From NCBI GenBank assembly GCA_044225555.1, contig JBGAIM010000013.1:1-64000 (forward strand): DNA of 64,000 bases. The letters are read 5' to 3'. Shown one piece after another: positions 1 to 8,607 of this stretch. The stretch's first letter is position 1; each line of letters starts with the position of its first letter. The notes under the pieces are model-generated. The model was not told where the DNA came from and made no database searches. It saw only the letters and a list, made by a program, of their open reading frames with translations. This DNA comes from JADLHS01 sp044225555. GTDB lineage: Bacteria > Verrucomicrobiota > Verrucomicrobiia > Limisphaerales > JADLHS01. The position numbers and the translations under genes are program-made.

Positions 1-1473
1 GCGCGCGACCGACTCGGGCGGCACTGACTGATAAAGCAGTTCAACTTCAATCAACAGCTTTCCCTTCGACGGCGGAAGGTCGAAGCGATAGGTGACTGCG
101 TCGCGCCCGTTGGATTGGGCGTGGAAATTCGAATCCCTTTCCGCGCCGCCACACACGGCCACTTGGGCGGTGTTCGTGCCGGTAGCTACAAAGCCCTTGG
201 GCGGAATGCGATTGTCCTTGAAGTAAGTTGCTCCGCGTAGGAGCGACCAAGTGGGCTTTCCCTGTGCGTCCGCCATGACCGCCTGATAAATCTGAACCTC
301 CTCCGGGCGCGTGATGAGGTCGTGGTGCTCGGCATACCCCGCGGAAACGCCGCGAATGACGCCGGATTTGTCCACAGCCCCAGACTCGAACAGCGTGCGC
401 TTCCGCTCATCGGTCACGCGCACATGCAGCCAGGCGCGCCGGTAAGGATGGCCAGTGGGAAACTTGTGACCGGCGAGGTTCTCGACTTCGACCCGCAACT
501 CGGCTGATCCATCGTTGCGCTGGCCGGTGACATGCAACCGCGCGGCGCGCCGGAGTTGGTCGCGGGCTTTCTCAATCATGGGTTCGAACTGGTCCGCAGT
601 GGCATTCGCATCGAGGCGCTTGGCGCTGTCCGCGAGCAACTGGAGCATGAACGCGTTGCCGCCGACAAATTGATGCTTCCAAAACGGTCCGCGGGGTTCG
701 AGCCACGGTGGGCGGGCACTGACTTTGACCGCTTCATCCGTCCGCGGCATGTGGCAATCCTGACAATGCCGGCCCTGCCGTGCGTAGTCGCTGCTCTTCC
801 ATTCCAGGTAAGGTACCTGTTCGGGGAACTCGCCGATCTGCTTGCCGGCATCGTCGAGGATCGGGGTGAAGAGAGTGTGGCAAGTCGCGCACAACGCGGA
901 ATCTTGAACGTGTGCTCCAAGCATGGGCGTGTAATTCACATGGCGCTGCATGGGCATTGTCAGCACGTTATCGTAGGGCCCGAAAATGTGCCGGTTGGTC
1001 ACGATTACGAAGTGGCCGGTGAAACTGGTGGGCGTTCCGAGATTGTCGGCCTGGATCTGGTGGCACAACGTGCAGCCCACGCCTTCGCCCGCCAGCGGCG
1101 AGGCCAAGGCGGCTGCGAAAGCGAGTTCGTTCGTCCCCTCCGCGTGCGCCTGACTCCGGGCCAGCGGCGCATGGCAAGTCTGGCATTTGTTCTCGATGAA
1201 TGATTTCAACTCCGGTCGCTCCTTGACCTCCGCCTCCATGACCGCCCGCCACAGCGGATCTTTGAACGCATGCGCCATCATCGTCGCGCGCCAATCGGTC
1301 GCCAGGACCGCAGCCTCGCCGGGTCGGCCCGCGCGATTGGCATTCCACGGGTCGTGACAGAAGGCGCAATTGCCCGCCCCGCTGAACAAGGGCGTTTCAA
1401 AATTCGCAAGCTCGGCAGACGCCAGTGTTGCTCCCGCCAGCACCACACCCAAAGTTAAGTCGGCACTTCTCAT
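1..1473 (-). CDS. Multiheme c-type cytochrome, C-terminus beyond window
   Basis: The reading frame is open from an ATG at 1473 to the window edge, so the protein is at least 491 residues and its C-terminus is not visible. It starts with a short hydrophobic export signal (residues 5-20). Five CxxCH heme sites follow: CAFCH (36-40), CQTCH (97-101), CTLCH (134-138), CATCH (195-199) and CQDCH (237-241). A later segment reads AGHKFPTGHPYRRAWLHV (about 340-360), typical of exported multiheme cytochromes whose C-terminal part is a beta domain. The likely role is periplasmic electron transfer; the redox partner is unknown. It lies downstream of a response regulator and a DUF3365 heme lipoprotein on the same strand, which suggests a shared redox role. 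I rebuilt this frame by hand from the reverse complement. Confidence 0.85.
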   Translation of the reverse strand, partial: MRSADLTLGVVLAGATLASAELANFETPLFSGAGNCAFCHDPWNANRAGRPGEAAVLATDWRATMMAHAFKDPLWRAVMEAEVKERPELKSFIENKCQTCHAPLARSQAHAEGTNELAFAAALASPLAGEGVGCTLCHQIQADNLGTPTSFTGHFVIVTNRHIFGPYDNVLTMPMQRHVNYTPMLGAHVQDSALCATCHTLFTPILDDAGKQIGEFPEQVPYLEWKSSDYARQGRHCQDCHMPRTDEAVKVSARPPWLEPRGPFWKHQFVGGNAFMLQLLADSAKRLDANATADQFEPMIEKARDQLRRAARLHVTGQRNDGSAELRVEVENLAGHKFPTGHPYRRAWLHVRVTDERKRTLFESGAVDKSGVIRGVSAGYAEHHDLITRPEEVQIYQAVMADAQGKPTWSLLRGATYFKDNRIPPKGFVATGTNTAQVAVCGGAERDSNFHAQSNGRDAVTYRFDLPPSKGKLLIEVELLYQSVPPESVAR

Positions 1474-1589
1474 GAGTCGTCATTCCTTCAGCTCCGGTTC
1501 GCCGGAGTCGGGTGACGGTTCCAATTCCGCCCCGCCGCAGCAAACACCAGCAAGATGAACCGCCACCCTGCGGGCACATTACAGATTCG

Positions 1590-2264
1590 TCATGCGTCCG
1601 GCCGGATGCGATAGCCCACACCCCGAATCGTCTCGATGAGTTTCTCCGGAAAATCCCCGTCCACTTTCTTGCGAATGCGTTGGACATAAACATCCACCAG
1701 GTTTGTCCCGGGATCGAAGTTGTATTCCCAGACGCGCTCGACAATCTCGACGCGGGTCAGCACGCGACCGGGCGAGCGCATGAGGTGTTCGAGCAGCGAG
1801 AATTCTCGCGTGGTGAGTTCGATCTTCTGGCCGGCGCGGTTCACCTCGCGGGTGAGCAAGTTCAGGGTGAGATCGCCCACTTTGAGCAGGCTCTGACTCG
1901 TGCCACTCGCCCGACGGGTGACGGCGTGGAGTCGGGCGATGAGTTCCTCAATGTGAAACGGCTTGGTGAGATAATCGTCCGCGCCGAGGTTGAGTCCTTC
2001 CAGCCGCTCGTTGAGTTCGCTCCGCGCGGTGAGGAGGATGACCGGCAAGGGAGTCTTTCGCTCGCGCAGATTGCGCAGAATGCTCAACCCATCCTTGCCT
2101 GGCAGCATGATATCCAGGATGGCCGCGTCATAGGGCCGGGTGGTGGCCAGCGTGAAGCCTTCGTCGCCATGGTGCGAGACATCCACCACGAAACCCTGCG
2201 ACTCCAGCCCCTTGCGGAGAAAGGAGGCGATCTTCTTCTCGTCTTCGACAATGAGGACCTTCAC
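1590..2264 (-). CDS. OmpR/PhoB-family response regulator
   Basis: Two-domain transcription factor of about 224 residues. The receiver domain shows the acidic pair near D8, phosphoacceptor D51 (ILDIMLP), T79 and K101 (LTKPF). The winged-helix output domain follows (about 130-224; TTREFSLLEHLM, RIRKKV, RGVGYR). I place the start at the GTG at 2264, because VKVLIVEDE is the usual beginning of such receivers and AGGG lies just upstream; an ATG at 2303 would add 13 atypical residues. No histidine kinase is present in the window, so the partner is unknown. The closest relatives by motif are CusR/IrlR-type regulators. It sits between the DUF3365 lipoprotein and the multiheme cytochrome and may control them. 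Confidence 0.9.
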   Translation of the reverse strand: MKVLIVEDEKKIASFLRKGLESQGFVVDVSHHGDEGFTLATTRPYDAAILDIMLPGKDGLSILRNLRERKTPLPVILLTARSELNERLEGLNLGADDYLTKPFHIEELIARLHAVTRRASGTSQSLLKVGDLTLNLLTREVNRAGQKIELTTREFSLLEHLMRSPGRVLTRVEIVERVWEYNFDPGTNLVDVYVQRIRKKVDGDFPEKLIETIRGVGYRIRPDA

Positions 2265-2321
2265 AAAATCCCTGCAAACCTCGACGCGCCAACGCGGAAG
2301 CAAGCCATCCCACCAGACGCG

Positions 2322-2954
2322 CTATGGCGTTTGCGCCAGGCTGGCCAGCGGAATGTCGATCCGCCAGGCGCCGCGCAGTTGACCGAGTTTGAACCCAGTC
2401 GCTTCGTCTTTTGGATACAAGTGCTGAATCACAGCAACGTTTTCGGCAGAGATGTCCTTGCCTGGTTCGCCATGACATTTCAGGCAAAGTTCGTTGTTGA
2501 GGATGATCGGCGCGAAGAAGGTAGCCGTGCTGGCCGTGAAATTGGTCACCAATGGCAGGGGCGGGTTCGTGCTGGTCACCGCAGTTTCAAAGTGATTCAG
2601 GATTGCCAGCTCTGTTGTATCTGCGCGGCCCGCCGGATTGCGCGGCTTGTGCGTGATGCGACGGATGGTGACGCCATGTTTTCCGGCCAGGCCCGCCGTG
2701 AGCGGTGACGCGGCGAGTGAACAGAACGGCAGCGCGTTGCTCACGCCGCCTTGCTGGATTGCAGACTGGAGATTTGAACTGAGCAGGCTGAAGGTTTCCG
2801 CAGCGATAGACTTGCCAAGTTGAATAGCGCCTTTTTGCACCTCAACAGACAGGGCTGCGGGAACTGCTGCCGTGGGCGTTGTTGAATCAGGAGATTTTGA
2901 ACAACCCACCATCAACAGCATCGGCAGAACGAGCCCTGTCGCCAGACATTTCAT
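2322..2954 (-). CDS. DUF3365 (Tll0287-like) heme-binding lipoprotein
   Basis: About 210 residues. It has an N-terminal lipoprotein signal with lipobox LMVGC followed by a Ser/Pro-rich linker, then a Tll0287-like/DUF3365 domain with one CxxCH heme site (CLKCH) in the C-terminal half. The family is known as a periplasmic or membrane-anchored heme sensor or electron carrier. The ATG at 2954 overlaps the stop of the anti-sigma gene (ATGA, 2951-2954), so the two are translationally coupled. This coupling suggests the heme lipoprotein belongs to the sigma/anti-sigma signalling unit. The longer start at 2978 would lie inside the upstream gene and is less likely. Confidence 0.85.
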   Translation of the reverse strand: MKCLATGLVLPMLLMVGCSKSPDSTTPTAAVPAALSVEVQKGAIQLGKSIAAETFSLLSSNLQSAIQQGGVSNALPFCSLAASPLTAGLAGKHGVTIRRITHKPRNPAGRADTTELAILNHFETAVTSTNPPLPLVTNFTASTATFFAPIILNNELCLKCHGEPGKDISAENVAVIQHLYPKDEATGFKLGQLRGAWRIDIPLASLAQTP

Positions 2955-3196
2955 TTGATTGGATGCTTTTCCTTCCACTTTTCGCGGAGTGTAGCGTGGA
3001 GCTTGGAGCGAAACGCGACCGGCAACTCATACGGCTGACCGTTCTTGTAGAGCGTGATGGTCTTGCGGATGTTGTCCACGACCACCTGGCACGGGTTGCA
3101 GCCCGCCATGTGCTTTTCGAACTCCTCGCAAATGGCCGGATCAACTGTACCATCCACGTATTCGTTCAGTTGCTTCAATAGTTCTTCGCACTTCAT
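2951..3196 (-). CDS. Zinc-finger anti-sigma factor
   Basis: A short protein of 81 residues with the zf-HC2/ZAS signature H-x3-C-x2-C (H29, C33, C36) and a preceding cysteine (C23). Such domains bind and inhibit ECF sigma factors, often releasing them under oxidative or thiol stress. No transmembrane segment is seen, so this is a soluble type. It starts 70 bp downstream of the ECF sigma gene on the same strand and overlaps the next gene by 4 bp. The C-terminal part is charged (KEKHPIK) and gives no further domain. Confidence 0.85.
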   Translation of the reverse strand: MKCEELLKQLNEYVDGTVDPAICEEFEKHMAGCNPCQVVVDNIRKTITLYKNGQPYELPVAFRSKLHATLREKWKEKHPIK

Positions 3197-3266
3197 GGTC
3201 TGTCGTTCTGTGGGGATTGAGCCGCGAGGAGGTAAAAAGTTACAGCTTTACCTGTGGATATTCAGA

Positions 3267-3911
3267 TCAATGCTGGTGATGAGGCTCTCGCACCAGTTGC
3301 GTCGCGGGATCACCCAGGGTTTGGGTCAATTGCTCGCGCAATTGTAGTCTGGCCCGGAGCAAACGCATCTTGGTGTTGGACTCGCTGAGAACAAGGGCCT
3401 CGGCCGTTTCCTTGATGGAAAGCCCTTCCACATCGCGCAACAGAAACACCAGCCGGTGCTTTTCGTCCAACCGGGCCAGCGCTTCATCCAGCAGGCGCTG
3501 AATCTCTCTCCTATGCACCAACTCATCCGGCGATTGCCGCCAATCCGCGATGAACTCCGGATGGGGAATCGTATCGGAATAGTCCAAGGGTTCGGTCGCT
3601 TCTTCCAGGGAAACCACGTCCAAACCTTTGCGCTTGCGGATGATTTTGAGCGCCGCGTGCGTGGCGATTCGCAGCAACCAGGTAGAGAAACTGGATTCGC
3701 CGCGAAAGCGATCAAGGTGTTCCACCACGCTCAAGAAGGTTTGTTGAGTCACATCTTCGGCATCCTGCTCGTGGCGCAACATCCGCATCGCCAGAGAATA
3801 AACCCGCCGCTCGTGTCGCGTGGTAAGCGCCTCGAACGCGTCCACGTCGCCCGCTTTCGCGCGTTGCACCAACTCAGCATCGGAGGTTTCAGGGATTATC
3901 TGGTTCATCAT
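3267..3911 (-). CDS. ECF-type RNA polymerase sigma factor
   Basis: 214 residues. Region 2 (about 15-95) carries the usual RAKAGDVDAFEAL and EDVTQQTFLSV motifs and STWLLRIATHAALKIIRKRK for -10 recognition and melting. Region 4 (about 140-200) carries LDEKHRLVFLLRDVEGLSIKETAE-type helices (quoted in part) for -35 binding. Two start codons lie side by side (3911 and 3908). The gene is followed by its putative anti-sigma factor and then a heme lipoprotein, so it probably responds to an envelope or redox signal. It directs expression of target promoters that cannot be named from this window. Confidence 0.93.
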   Translation of the reverse strand: MMNQIIPETSDAELVQRAKAGDVDAFEALTTRHERRVYSLAMRMLRHEQDAEDVTQQTFLSVVEHLDRFRGESSFSTWLLRIATHAALKIIRKRKGLDVVSLEEATEPLDYSDTIPHPEFIADWRQSPDELVHRREIQRLLDEALARLDEKHRLVFLLRDVEGLSIKETAEALVLSESNTKMRLLRARLQLREQLTQTLGDPATQLVREPHHQH

Positions 3912-4095
3912 TTCCGATTTGACGAGACGAGTGTATGTGAATGAGCCTTGCCCGCAAGGCAGCGTTCTTGGACGGGCGACGCCAATGGTGCTTTCTTGAT
4001 GCCGACGCCCTACCGGTCATTCATGTTCTGCTTTGGGCTGGCCACCTTGGAGACTCGATTCGGTGACGACGATTTCACGAACAATCGGCTGACCA

Positions 4096-4464
4096 TCAGG
4101 AACGAGCGCCCGCTGATTGCCGGGCAGCGCCATCAGGAAGGATAGTTCCATCCGCTGCATCGTGGTTTCGATGCGGCGCACGCACCCAACGGTCCTTTGT
4201 CGAACCGTCCTTGGTTTCGATGATGGCGTTCAGGGCGTCCTGCCAGGTCCGTGTGGAGACGCCGGAATCCGTTCCGGCGAGATACGCTTTGGCGATGTGG
4301 AGATTGAGTTGGGGTTGGCGGAAGGATTCGTTCTTCGCGTTGAGCAAGGTGGTTGCTTCGGCACGGTCCTTCGTGCCGAGACTTTCCTGCTTCCCGGATT
4401 CGGAATCGTGGGCGTAAAACGTGCCGCCCTTCTTGCGGCGGTAGAGTCGGAATCGGTTTTTCAT
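4096..4464 (-). pseudogene. Integrase N-terminal remnant
   Basis: The first 75 or so residues (KNRFRLYRRKKGGTFYAHD, then LGTKDRAEATTLLNAKNE) look like the arm-binding N-terminus of the tyrosine recombinases common in Verrucomicrobia. After STKDRW the sequence loses this character, consistent with a frameshift or deletion. The core-binding and catalytic domains (R-H-R-Y) are absent. A second frame downstream (4020-4190) reads as protein-like but I cannot assign it. The remnant marks the left side of the accessory island. It cannot encode an active integrase. Confidence 0.6.
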
Positions 4465-4954
4465 GGCTCGAATTTTTGGTTCGAGCCTGTCAGGCGAGAT
4501 CGAAGGGCAGGTGTCTCAATGACACCAAACGCACGGCCAATTGCGTTTCAGCAAGTCGTGCCCGAGTGATCGCGGAGTAGTTCTTGAGTTATTCCGAGTC
4601 ACAAATCTGCTGGCACTTCTGCTGGCACTTGAGGGCTGTGAGATTTGTAACTCCTTGTCCAAACGAGGTTTGGAATTGGAGGCGAGGGTCGGAATCGGGC
4701 GACTCACGCCCGATTGACGGTGTTAAAATCGCTGATTTCATTGGGGATTTCAACAAAAATCACCTATTCCAACTTAACCGGATTTAACCCCGTTACTGAA
4801 GGTTTCACTGAAGAATTTACTGAAGGTTTTGGATCGTTCGAGCGCAGTCATTTGGGTGTTTCTCCAATGAATCGCTGGGGCATAATTCTGCCGCCGAGCA
4901 TCGGGCCTGCGCAAAACGGGCAACCTCAGCAATGAAGCTTGCGAACAAGTCCAG
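4465..4954. other. Gene-free stretch with short repeats
   Basis: I see no convincing gene here. It contains two tandem copies of the 12-mer CTGCTGGCACTT (4607-4630), a 9-bp hairpin AATCGGGCG/CGCCCGATT (4693-4715), and three imperfect copies of ACTGAAGGTTT-like sequence (about 4795-4832). The tandem 12-mers resemble the tandem 11-mers CTCCTGCACTC at 16670-16691 on the other side of the island, so this may hold the left recombination site. Confidence 0.5.
4607..4630. repeat. Tandem 12-mer, possible element end
   Basis: CTGCTGGCACTT occurs twice back to back. Its position just outside the integrase remnant and its likeness to the tandem repeat at 16670-16691 suggest an integrase-associated site; this is inference. 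Confidence 0.4.
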
Positions 4955-6349
4955 TCAGTCTTCCGGGCGCTCGCCTGCGGGCGCCATCTTCACCAGCTTG
5001 GGATCAAACTGGCCGAGCACGGTCACGAGATCGCGCTGCGCTTCCATGACTTCGCGAATGTTTTTGTATGCCATTGGCACTTCGTCCAGGCCGGAACTGA
5101 TGAGCGTCACGCCTTGTTGTTTCAGAAAACGGTTCACGTCCTTCCAGTTGAACTTCTCGTTCGCAGCCTTGCGGCTCATGGCGCGGCCCGCACCGTGCGA
5201 TGCCGAATTCAACGACTTTGAATTGCCCTTGCCGCTCACGACAAAGCCCGGTGTCGCCATCGAGCCGGGAATGATACCCAGCACGCCTTGTCCCGCCGGC
5301 GTTGCGCCCTTGCGATGCACGATGACCTCGCGCTCCACACCGTCAATGACATGCTTTTCCTTCCACGCGAAGTTGTGGTGGTTCTCCAAATCCAGCAGCA
5401 CCTGCACGCCAAGATGCTCCGCGATGTGGCGGTGAATACACGCGTGGTTTGCCGCCGCGTATTGGCCCATCAACTCCATCGCGTTCCAGTATTCCTGGCC
5501 CTCCTGTGAGTCGAGCGATAGCCACGCGAGCCGCTTCAATTCGCTCGGCAAATCGGGAAACTGGCTGAACGCCAGTTTGCTGTAATGATCGCACACGGCC
5601 GCGCCCGTGCCGCGACTGCCGCTGTGTGACAACAGTGCGACGTAAGTGCCCGCTTCTAGGTTGTTGATCTTAGAGTGCGCGGTGAACAGGCCGAATTCAA
5701 CGAAGTGATTGCCACTGCCGCTGGTGCCAAGTTGAGACCACGCCTTGTCCTTGTTCTGCTTCGTGACCGGACTGACGGACCAATCCGCATCCATCACGTC
5801 ATGGGTGCGACGGGTCTTGAAGTTTGCACCCACGCCAAAGCGCGTTTCACGCTCGATTGCTTTCGTGAGACGCTCCTGTTTTTGCTCCAAATCACGTGCT
5901 GGAATATCCAGCACCGTCATCTTCATGCGGCACGCGATGTCCACGCCGACGGCGTATGGAATGACCGCGTTGTCCGTCGCCAATACGCCGCCGATAGGTA
6001 GGCCGTAGCCGACATGTGCGTCTGGCATGAGCGCCCCGGCCACCGACACCGGCAACAGACACGCCTTCTCCATCTGCATCACCGCGTCATGCTCCAGTCC
6101 CTCGCCCCACTGCCGATACTTCACCGGCTCGGCGCGCGGCGGAGGCGGCGCGTTGAGCAACGCCTTCGCAAACTCGCCGCGCAACGGGTCGTCCACGAAT
6201 GCCATCGGCGTGGCGACAATCGCACTTACTTCTTCCTGCAACCGCGACTTGTCGCCGCCGCCGAGGATGAAACGGGAAACAAAATCCGTCGCCCGGCGCG
6301 TCGCCTGACCCAACGGAATTCCCATCCGCAAAAAATCTTTGGTGTTCAC
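4955..6349 (-). CDS. rtcB: RtcB-family RNA ligase
   Basis: 464 residues. RtcB joins RNA 2',3'-cyclic phosphate or 3'-phosphate ends to 5'-OH ends using GTP and Mn2+, as in tRNA splicing and repair of cleaved tRNA. Visible active-site residues are D137 and C140 (VGVDIAC), H215 (SGSGNHFVE), H242 (LSHSGSRG), H324/H325 (ENHHNFAW) and the guanylylated histidine H385 (SASHGAGR). All key residues are intact. It lies 6 bp downstream of a PD-(D/E)XK-like gene, so they form one transcript. No archease gene is seen. The ligase lies beside an array of tRNA-like genes and a Ro60 remnant, which points to repair of damaged tRNA as its job here. Confidence 0.95.
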   Translation of the reverse strand: MNTKDFLRMGIPLGQATRRATDFVSRFILGGGDKSRLQEEVSAIVATPMAFVDDPLRGEFAKALLNAPPPPRAEPVKYRQWGEGLEHDAVMQMEKACLLPVSVAGALMPDAHVGYGLPIGGVLATDNAVIPYAVGVDIACRMKMTVLDIPARDLEQKQERLTKAIERETRFGVGANFKTRRTHDVMDADWSVSPVTKQNKDKAWSQLGTSGSGNHFVEFGLFTAHSKINNLEAGTYVALLSHSGSRGTGAAVCDHYSKLAFSQFPDLPSELKRLAWLSLDSQEGQEYWNAMELMGQYAAANHACIHRHIAEHLGVQVLLDLENHHNFAWKEKHVIDGVEREVIVHRKGATPAGQGVLGIIPGSMATPGFVVSGKGNSKSLNSASHGAGRAMSRKAANEKFNWKDVNRFLKQQGVTLISSGLDEVPMAYKNIREVMEAQRDLVTVLGQFDPKLVKMAPAGERPED

Positions 6350-6355
6350 TTTCGC

Positions 6356-7669
6356 TTAAGCTGTAACAGCTGGCTTGATTTCTTCTTTTGCCTCCAACTC
6401 TTGATGAAGAATTTCCAAGAAGGCATTGTGCCAATCGCCCATCATGCGACCACCGATTGAACCATAGCGATCTGTATAATGCTTCAACCCGAATTGCGAA
6501 TGTCTGACAAAACATCCAGCGCCACGTGCAATAGCCGGTATCATTTTCATTATCTGCAACCCCGGTTTGCCCTTGTGAAACCAGCCATTTGAAAACGGGA
6601 AAAACACACCATATAAATTCAAACACTCAGGGATTTCTGCTGCTGGAATTCCGGTCGCCTTCGAAAGCAGGTCCAAATCATCTTTTAAGTCTGGTGCATA
6701 GAAGCCACCAAACACCTCGACAAACAGCTGAAATAGATATGGCAACCGCCGCGCGTGAGGATGGTCGCGAACTTTTTCCAAGCCCTGCTGACAGCCTGGC
6801 GGTAAATACAAGTCGCTCCACTTAATTTTGAAGCCTCCGAAGTCCAAAATTTCGTTTTCAGAGGCGGGGTCAAGTAAATGGTCCAAAGAGTTCTTGATGA
6901 TTGCGATTCTAGCTTTGTGTTCCAGCAGCATGATAAATTGCAACCATACTTCAAAATTGTTGCCGGTCAGTTTGTAGAGTATTTCTTTTGTCTCACATTT
7001 TTTGTTTGCAGCCACCTCTTCCATGAATCTTCCAGTGACGTGTGGATTTTCCTTATGCGCCTTGCACAGTTCATTTACGCGCTCAAGCGCTCTCTTGTTA
7101 AAGAAGGCGCGCTCACAAGCGCGGCGATACGCTTTTGCACCTTCAAAGCGATTTGGGTCACCATCGCTTTTGTATCGGGTGATAAATTTTGCCAATGCGA
7201 TTCTCTGCGCGATGACGGCATACCACGCAGCCGAAAGCAAAATTCGGCGCTCTTTTTCATCTAAATTATTACACGGCGGCAACAGACCCTCTGTGTGTTT
7301 CTTATCCAGCGTAAGTCTTTTGCAGCCGACATTGGTTTGCGCTGCCACTCTAGCCAACGTTTCAAGCCTACGGTTATCGGGCTCGTTCTTGTGAACGATT
7401 ACGCCACTTGGAATTCCAAGATATTTTGTCCAACCAAATACTTTGAAAACATCTGGAAAACCCCAACTGCCGGACTTCGCTTCAAGCAAAACTCTGTTGA
7501 GGTAATTTTCATTGGAAGGTGTTGCCACAACATCAAGTTCGAACACTTCAACACCACCGTCGGTTAAAGTAATCTGCGGCTCGATGAAATAACCGTTCGC
7601 CATTAGACACGCAGCGACCAAATCTTCGTATTGATCTTCAGACGGATCTTTGGGCAGTTCGATCTTCAT
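6356..7669 (-). CDS. PD-(D/E)XK nuclease-like protein, unknown family
   Basis: 437 residues. The N-terminal 80 residues look like a restriction-endonuclease fold: an early acidic helix (EDQYEDLVAACLMANGY), then ELDVVA (D46), then LLEAKSG (E63-x-K65), matching the D...ExK spacing of Mrr- and Card-like nucleases. The remaining 350 residues are helical, with no motif I recognise (examples: LDFGGFKIKWSDL, RLPYLFQLFVEVFGGF). No membrane segments are seen. It is immediately upstream of rtcB on the same strand. The base composition is lower in GC than its neighbours, suggesting recent transfer. A role in sensing or cleaving damaged or foreign nucleic acid is inference only. Confidence 0.7.
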   Translation of the reverse strand: MKIELPKDPSEDQYEDLVAACLMANGYFIEPQITLTDGGVEVFELDVVATPSNENYLNRVLLEAKSGSWGFPDVFKVFGWTKYLGIPSGVIVHKNEPDNRRLETLARVAAQTNVGCKRLTLDKKHTEGLLPPCNNLDEKERRILLSAAWYAVIAQRIALAKFITRYKSDGDPNRFEGAKAYRRACERAFFNKRALERVNELCKAHKENPHVTGRFMEEVAANKKCETKEILYKLTGNNFEVWLQFIMLLEHKARIAIIKNSLDHLLDPASENEILDFGGFKIKWSDLYLPPGCQQGLEKVRDHPHARRLPYLFQLFVEVFGGFYAPDLKDDLDLLSKATGIPAAEIPECLNLYGVFFPFSNGWFHKGKPGLQIMKMIPAIARGAGCFVRHSQFGLKHYTDRYGSIGGRMMGDWHNAFLEILHQELEAKEEIKPAVTA

Positions 7670-7739
7670 GTTGTGTTCAACAATTTTACCGTTTGTTTAT
7701 TTAGGATGCGAGATTGCACGCTCCTTTTTTGTTTGATTA

Positions 7740-7769
7740 GGGAGAGCGAGCTTTGACGCCCGCTCTCCC
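7740..7769 (-). terminator. Hairpin downstream of HNH gene
   Basis: A perfect 9-bp stem GGGAGAGCG/CGCTCTCCC with a 12-base loop lies 6 bp past the HNH stop codon. There is no clear U-run, so it could be a weak terminator or an RNA-processing hairpin. Confidence 0.45.
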
Positions 7770-7775
7770 GTTGTG

Positions 7776-8360
7776 TCATTCATTCAGGAACAGCTTCCAC
7801 TCCGCGACGCCGTGCGCGTTGCGAATAAGTGCCGACACCGGCAGTTCCTTCGGTGCGCGCGGAACGCTGAGTAGCTTGAGGCCAGCCTCGTGCGGAAGGC
7901 GGTCGGCCTTGCGCTGGTTCACGTCTTTTGCGGACCAGACGAGGTTTTCCCACGTGTCCGCGCCACCACGCGAGCGCGGCAGGACATGGTCGAGGCTGCC
8001 TTCGTCCGGGTGCAGCAGGCGGCCCGTGTATTGGCAGCGATTGCCGTCGCGCTCGCGAATCGTCTTCGCGCAGAGCTTCGGGCGCTTCTTCGGCACTTTG
8101 GCGAAGTTCACGGCCACAATCACCGTTGGCACACGAATCGCGCCGCGCGCGGTATGCACGGCATAGTCGCCTTCGCGCACCGGCAGCGTGATCCACTCGT
8201 CCCAAGTGACGGGCCGGATGTGCTCCTCGCCTTCGATGTCCAGGCCGGTGGCCACGTTCGTGGCCATCTGGCAAAAAGCATCCGCTGGCGTGCGGATATT
8301 GATCGCCTGCCAGTTGCGGTTCAGCACCAGCACAATTGTCTTGTTCAATATGTCGGACAT
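7776..8360 (-). CDS. HNH endonuclease
   Basis: 194 residues. The C-terminal half shows a clear HNH fold: IRERDGNRCQYTGR, then SLDHVLPRSRGG and NLVWSAKDVNQRKAD. The N-terminal part (VLVLNRNWQAINIRTPADA, MATNVATGLDIEG) is the conserved lead of a widespread bacterial HNH family. Only one of the usual zinc cysteines is evident. The ATG at 8360 (MSDILNK) is preferred over that at 8375, since homologues start near this point. It begins 67 bp after the 3' end of the first tRNA-like block on the same strand, so it may share its transcript. The cellular substrate is unknown. Confidence 0.85.
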   Translation of the reverse strand: MSDILNKTIVLVLNRNWQAINIRTPADAFCQMATNVATGLDIEGEEHIRPVTWDEWITLPVREGDYAVHTARGAIRVPTVIVAVNFAKVPKKRPKLCAKTIRERDGNRCQYTGRLLHPDEGSLDHVLPRSRGGADTWENLVWSAKDVNQRKADRLPHEAGLKLLSVPRAPKELPVSALIRNAHGVAEWKLFLNE

Positions 8361-8427
8361 AAAATGTTTGCACACCGTGACTGCTCCGCGCGTTTGAGGT
8401 GTTTGTTCTTCATTGAAACGGCTGGAG

Positions 8428-8502
8428 TGGCTGTCCCGCCGGGAATCGCACCGGGACCTCCGGTTTCAGAGACCGGCGCACTGCTGGTTATGCAACGGGG
8501 CA
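8428..8502 (-). tRNA. tRNA-like, anticodon CTG (Gln), unit 1
   Basis: Acceptor TGCCCCG/CGGGACA (one C-A mismatch), discriminator G, encoded CCA. Anticodon stem CCGGT/ACCGG, loop CTCTGAA. T-stem has one C-C mismatch. T-loop is TGCGATT (G at 55) and D-loop is AACCAGCA, with no GG. Confidence 0.75.
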
Positions 8503-8510
8503 ATGGAAGG

Positions 8511-8584
8511 TGGTCGCCCGGGAAGGTTCTGCCCCCTCGATTTCTGGGTGTAGGCCAGACGTGATGCTATTTCACCACCAGGCG
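8511..8584 (-). tRNA. tRNA-like, anticodon TAC (Val), unit 2
   Basis: Acceptor CGCCTGG/CCGGGCG, discriminator A, encoded CCA. D-stem GTGA/TCAC with loop AATAGCA. Anticodon stem TCTGG/CCAGA, loop CCTACAC, so position 33 is C rather than U. T-stem GAGGG/CCTTC, T-loop GGCAGAA. Cloverleaf is complete but T54 is also replaced. Confidence 0.75.
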
Positions 8585-8607
8585 GTCGAAGCTCGACTTG
8601 CTAACTT

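Noticed and set aside
1512..2708. Plus-strand frame of 398 codons opposite the response regulator and DUF3365 genes
   Set aside because: Both genes on the minus strand have strong motifs; the plus frame has none.
4465..4954. Left attachment-site copy of the tRNA-Glu 3' end
   Set aside because: I searched by eye for the GGGTTCGATTCCC-type segment and its reverse complement and did not find it.
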